Source: Lysobacteraceae bacterium (GTDB lineage: Bacteria; Pseudomonadota; Gammaproteobacteria; Xanthomonadales; Wenzhouxiangellaceae). Taken from it: a stretch of 9,701 nucleotides of DNA. Made by a program: the position numbers and the translations under genes. Positions 7,203-9,701 of the stretch are shown one piece after another. The notes below the pieces were generated by a model. It was not told where the DNA came from. It was given only the letters and a program-made list of their open reading frames with translations, and did not search any database. Position 1 is the first letter of the stretch; each line of letters begins with the position of its first letter. The DNA lies in contig JAIVHD010000037.1 in NCBI GenBank assembly GCA_020201235.1, forward strand, positions 2,244 to 11,944, given 5' to 3'.

Positions 7203-7265
7203 CTTGTTCACCACGCTACCAACGCCGGGCATGACGGTGCCACAGTCGGTGGCGTGGTGAATAAG
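7203..7265 (+). repeat. Long 18-pair stem-loop
   Basis: The arms ttcaccacgc (7207-7216) and gcgtggtgaa (7252-7261) are perfect reverse complements. Pairing extends inward to 7220/7248 and outward to 7203/7265, giving 18 consecutive pairs with two G.U (7206.7262 and 7217.7251) that form only in rightward RNA. The apical loop of 27 nt contains further small inverted repeats. No T-tract follows, so it is not a terminator. Confidence 0.55.
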
Positions 7266-7296
7266 CCGGGATAAGGCGAGATTCGGAACAAACGAG

Positions 7297-7337
7297 TCGC
7301 TCCGGCGGTCGGCCATTGAGCCGGACCGCCGGAGCGA
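7297..7337 (-). terminator. Intrinsic terminator of the PfkB-kinase gene
   Basis: tcgctccggcggtc (7297-7310) and gaccgccggagcga (7324-7337) form a perfect 14-bp stem with a 13-nt loop. The stem begins 8 nt after the kinase stop codon in the leftward direction. The following leftward bases (CTCGTTTGTTCC) form an imperfect U-rich tract. Position and stem strength fit a terminator separating the kinase from the CDF operon. Confidence 0.7.
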
Positions 7338-7345
7338 GGGTGGGT

Positions 7346-8287
7346 TCAGCCCGGCATTGCGCTGCCGAACTCGGTCTTGAAGCGTTCGCGCAGCGCGTCG
7401 CCGTCGAGCTCGAAGCCCTGCGGCGCGGGATGGGCGATCTTGATCGAACCCAACAAAGAGCCCAGGCGCGCGGCATCGACCGGATCCCAGCCTTTTTCAA
7501 GACCGAACAGCAGCCCGGCTCGATAGGCATCACCGCAGCCGGTGGGGTCGGAAATGCGCTCGGGCTTAACCGCCGGAATGCGCTGTGCACCGTCCACTGT
7601 GATCAGTTCGGAACCTTCGCCGCCGTGAGTGATGATCAATCCGCTTTTGAGGCCGCCGAGAGCCTGGTCGCGACTCCAGCCGGTCTTTTTGGCGATCATT
7701 TCCCACTCATAGGAGTTGACGGTCAGCCAATCGGCATCTGCCATCAGTTCTTTCAGCTCATCGCCGGAAAACATCGGCAGTCCCTGGCCGGGATCGAAAA
7801 CATGGGCGATCCCGGCGGCCTTGAATTGGGCGGAATGGTCGATCATGGCCTGTTTGCCGTCCGGCGAGACAATGCCGTAACGCACGCTGCCGTCGGTGGG
7901 AACCTTGTTGCGATGGTTCTCGTTCATCGATCCCGGATGAAAGGCGGTGATCTGGTTATCGTCGAGATCGGTCGTAATATAGGCTTGGGCGGTGAAATGG
8001 TGATCGTCGCGCAGCACATAGCGTTGGCTGATGCCGAGTTCGTCAAGGCGTTCGGCGTAGCGATCGAAATCAGCGCCGACAGCAGCCATCGGCAACGGCT
8101 GGCCGCCGAGTTTTTTCAGCGAGTAGGCGATATTTCCGGCGCAGCCGCCAAAATTTCGGCGCATTTCGGGCACCAGGAATGCAACATTGAGCATATGGGT
8201 CTTGTCGGGCAGGATATGGTCCTTGAAGCGTTCCGGAAAGACCATGATGGTGTCGTACGCGAGCGAGCCGCAAATCAGTATAGACAT
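7346..8287 (-). CDS. PfkB/ribokinase-family kinase, adenosine-kinase-like
   Basis: Predicted cytoplasmic ATP-dependent sugar or nucleoside kinase of 313 residues, normal for the family. Visible motifs are the substrate-side GGCAGN (47-52, PfkB signature 1 region), the Mg-binding NxxE (N191-E194 in NSYEWEMI), THGGEGS (220-226, phosphate/ATP loop) and the signature-2 sequence DPTGCGDAYRAG (247-258), whose D253 is the expected catalytic base. The PTGCGD form, with P and C in place of the common T-x-G-A-G-D, and the N-terminus LICGSLAYDTIMVF resemble the bacterial adenosine-kinase-like subgroup. Substrate choice between adenosine and a sugar is not proven. The ATG at 8285-8287 lacks a strong Shine-Dalgarno. 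It is monocistronic, with its own terminator at 7297-7337, and is divergent from the Sel1/hydroxylase gene. Confidence 0.9.
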   Translation of the reverse strand: MSILICGSLAYDTIMVFPERFKDHILPDKTHMLNVAFLVPEMRRNFGGCAGNIAYSLKKLGGQPLPMAAVGADFDRYAERLDELGISQRYVLRDDHHFTAQAYITTDLDDNQITAFHPGSMNENHRNKVPTDGSVRYGIVSPDGKQAMIDHSAQFKAAGIAHVFDPGQGLPMFSGDELKELMADADWLTVNSYEWEMIAKKTGWSRDQALGGLKSGLIITHGGEGSELITVDGAQRIPAVKPERISDPTGCGDAYRAGLLFGLEKGWDPVDAARLGSLLGSIKIAHPAPQGFELDGDALRERFKTEFGSAMPG

Positions 8288-8317
8288 GAAATAAGTTTAA
8301 TTTTGAGTTAGCCGAGC

Positions 8318-8323
8318 AGTATA
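8318..8323 (-). promoter_or_regulatory. Possible -10 element for the kinase gene
   Basis: Read leftward, TATACT matches the -10 consensus at five of six positions and lies 30 nt before the kinase start codon. A leader of about 25 nt would result. The -35 position (CCGGAC at 17-nt spacing) is poor. Confidence 0.35.
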
Positions 8324-8325
8324 AC
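8320..8325 (+). promoter_or_regulatory. Possible -10 element for the Sel1/hydroxylase gene
   Basis: Read rightward, TATAAC matches the -10 consensus at five of six positions and overlaps the leftward -10 candidate by four bases. TTTAAT at 8296-8301 is a weak -35 at 18-nt spacing. The leader would be about 130 nt long, so another start site closer to 8464 is possible. Confidence 0.25.
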
Positions 8326-8447
8326 GAACCCTGATCGCTCGTCCGGCGTCCATTTTTTCGGCAAGGCCGGGCATGGATCCGGAAGGGACAGTAGAATGGC
8401 CAATTCGTCGACGTTTTGCGACACGCCGCAGGCTTCGTCCGCCGAAC

Positions 8448-8454
8448 AGGAGGT
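8448..8454 (+). promoter_or_regulatory. Strong ribosome binding site that fixes the start at 8464
   Basis: AGGAGGT is a perfect match to the anti-Shine-Dalgarno complement and stands 9 nt before the ATG at 8464. It settles the start against the ATGs at 8373 and 8396, which lie in other frames. Confidence 0.8.
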
Positions 8455-8463
8455 CCGCCTTTC

Positions 8464-9701
8464 ATGCACCAAGCAGTTCCCGACATCACCGCACTTGAAC
8501 GCGCCGCGAAGTCCGGCGATCCGCACGCGATCATTGAATTGGGCAATTACCTGCTCATCGAGCATCCGCCCGGTTCGAACGGCTCGGAGCGCGGCCTGGA
8601 TCTGCTCAGGCAGGCCGCCGGCGGCAGCCATCCGGCCGCCGCCGAATGGCTGCTGGGCGGTTTTTATCTACAGAATCTGTCGCGTCCCGAAGGCATTGAT
8701 CAGGCCACGCACTGGCTCGGTCGCGCGGCGCGCGCCGCAGTCGCGCCGGCGATCGATCGCCTGGCCAACCTCTATCTGCGCGGCCTCGGCGTACCGTACT
8801 CGCCACAGCATGCGCTGGAGCAACTGGCGCGGCTTGCCGGGGCCGGTTTTCAGCGCGCCGCTTGGGAAATCGGCTATCTGCTGAGCGAAATCGACGACAT
8901 CCGCGATCCGGCTGCAGCGGTCAGTGCGTTTGCAAGAGCCTGCGCGCTCGGCTACCCCCCGGCCTATTACTCGCTTGGGTTGCGGTTTGCGAGCGGCTGT
9001 GGCGTTTCGACCGATCCAGCGTTTGCCCGCGCGCTGCTGCTGCGGGCCGCCGATGCCGGCTTTCCGGATGCGCAGGCGGCGGCCGATCACTTCACACCGG
9101 CTTCCGAGTGTGGGCCGAAAGCCGCCGAATGGCATCGCCGGCTGAAGGACAACCATGCCGCAGCGGGCCCGATTTTCAGCCAATTGAGCGATGGCGGGCT
9201 GACCATTGAGGCGCAACCGTTGCCGGCGATCGGGCGGCTGGAGGCTCATCTGGCCGGGGTTGGACACCCAGCCATGGTCATGGCCGAAGGCGGCCGATTA
9301 CAGGTTCTCGCCGAATCCGCCGCGAGCACCGACGACTGCTCGGGCTGCCGCGCGATTCGTTCAGCACCGTCTGCATGGAAGTGGCTGTCACGCGAGCCCC
9401 GGGTGGCGGTCTATCCCGATTTCATCGGACGCGAGGAGCGCGCACAGATTATGTTTGCGGTCGGCGACGCTCTGCAAGAGCCACAGCAATACACCTCGGG
9501 GACCGTAAACGGCAGCTATGAGAACCGCTTTTTCAGCGGTACAGGAAAGGCGTTTGGTGCTCTGAGTTCGGATGCGGTCGTACGCGTACTTGAACGGCGT
9601 ATTGCCGATTCTATGGGGTGGACGCCAGAAGCCATGGAGCCGAGCTCGGTGATCTGCTATCAGGCAGGCCAGGAGTACAAGCCGCATGTCGATTATTTTA
9701 C
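8464..9701 (+). CDS. Sel1-repeat protein with prolyl 4-hydroxylase-type domain (3' partial)
   Basis: The frame is open from the ATG at 8464 to the window end (412 residues seen). Residues about 9-210 contain around five Sel1-like helical repeats, for example AEWLLGGFYLQ (60-70) and AYYSLGLRFASGCGV (167-181), each ending near an AxxxGxxxA step. These act as protein-binding scaffolds in known members. A linker with CSGC (292-295) follows. From about 312 the sequence becomes a 2-oxoglutarate/Fe(II) dioxygenase of the prolyl 4-hydroxylase class: VAVYPDFIGREER (314-326), then VICYQAGQEYKPHVDYF (396-412). The last stretch holds the first two iron ligands, H408 and D410, of the HxD...H triad; the distal His and the 2OG-binding Lys/Arg lie beyond the window. 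Likely a soluble hydroxylase acting on a protein substrate, but the target is unknown. No signal peptide is evident. Confidence 0.87.
   Translation, partial: MHQAVPDITALERAAKSGDPHAIIELGNYLLIEHPPGSNGSERGLDLLRQAAGGSHPAAAEWLLGGFYLQNLSRPEGIDQATHWLGRAARAAVAPAIDRLANLYLRGLGVPYSPQHALEQLARLAGAGFQRAAWEIGYLLSEIDDIRDPAAAVSAFARACALGYPPAYYSLGLRFASGCGVSTDPAFARALLLRAADAGFPDAQAAADHFTPASECGPKAAEWHRRLKDNHAAAGPIFSQLSDGGLTIEAQPLPAIGRLEAHLAGVGHPAMVMAEGGRLQVLAESAASTDDCSGCRAIRSAPSAWKWLSREPRVAVYPDFIGREERAQIMFAVGDALQEPQQYTSGTVNGSYENRFFSGTGKAFGALSSDAVVRVLERRIADSMGWTPEAMEPSSVICYQAGQEYKPHVDYF

Larger units (their letters stand above)
7009..7345. other. Hairpin-rich 337-bp intergenic region
   Basis: No convincing protein gene is seen on either strand. 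The region contains five separate inverted repeats at 7021-7034, 7090-7111, 7120-7149, 7203-7265 and 7297-7337. It must hold the promoter of the CDF-nuclease operon, but no clear -35/-10 pair could be found. TATTCT on the minus strand (7050-7055) is the best -10-like hexamer and has no matching -35. The G.U pairs in the stems at 7090-7111, 7120-7149 and 7203-7265 are all allowed only in rightward RNA. Confidence 0.6.

Noticed and set aside
7110..7316. 68-residue leftward ORF and a 48-codon rightward open stretch (7114-7259) in the intergenic region
   Set aside because: The leftward ORF starts inside the kinase terminator, and the rightward stretch has no start signal and crosses two strong hairpins. 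Neither resembles a family I recognise; a decayed gene remnant cannot be excluded.
7009..7345. tRNA, SRP RNA or tmRNA gene in the structured spacer
   Set aside because: No TTCGA T-loop, no SRP tetraloop/GGAAGCAGCC motif and no tmRNA ends were found.
8396..8884. 162-residue rightward ORF beginning at the ATG 8396
   Set aside because: The true frame is set by the AGGAGGT at 8448-8454 and the ATG at 8464, which yields coherent Sel1 repeats; the 8396 frame gives serine/arginine-rich nonsense.

Overview
The window looks like chromosomal DNA from a high-GC proteobacterium, most likely a gammaproteobacterium. That placement rests on overall composition, codon use and protein character (a Sel1-repeat/prolyl-hydroxylase protein, a ZitB/CzcD-type CDF transporter, compact operons). 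No rRNA, tRNA or other taxonomic marker is present, so it is an inference.

Layout, left to right. Positions 1-216 hold the possible first codons of a leftward gene that leaves the window, then a 10-bp tandem repeat and the region upstream of a GT4 glycosyltransferase (217-1269, +). The glycosyltransferase converges with a leftward operon. The gap between them (1270-1512) is almost filled by a 190-bp element with perfect 20-bp terminal inverted repeats and flanking TAAA direct repeats. I read it as a miniature inverted-repeat element (MITE) inserted exactly at the glycosyltransferase stop codon.

Positions 1513-7008 are a tight three-gene leftward operon, transcribed as CDF metal-cation exporter, then an SbcD/YhaO-like metallophosphoesterase nuclease (4-nt gap), then a long SbcC/YhaN-like coiled-coil ATPase (GTGA overlap). 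The last two genes form a predicted Mre11-Rad50-type DNA-end-processing pair. The ATPase has no zinc-hook motif and carries an unusual C-terminal extension of about 240 residues. Co-transcription with a metal exporter is noteworthy because the nuclease should depend on a divalent metal.

Positions 7009-7345 are non-coding as far as I can see and are rich in hairpins. They include a convincing terminator for the upstream leftward PfkB/adenosine-kinase-like gene (7346-8287, -). They also include a second textbook terminator pointing right although no rightward gene ends there, and a long stem at 7203-7265. The G.U pairs in these stems all favour a rightward RNA.

The sugar kinase is divergent from a rightward gene (8464 to the window end) encoding Sel1-like repeats followed by a 2-oxoglutarate/Fe(II) prolyl-4-hydroxylase-type domain. 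That domain is cut by the window edge just after its HxD motif. The divergent promoter region contains overlapping -10-like hexamers on both strands.

The strongest candidates for something new are the MITE-like element, the hook-less ATPase with its extension, the metal-exporter linkage, and the orphan rightward terminator and structured intergenic RNA candidate.
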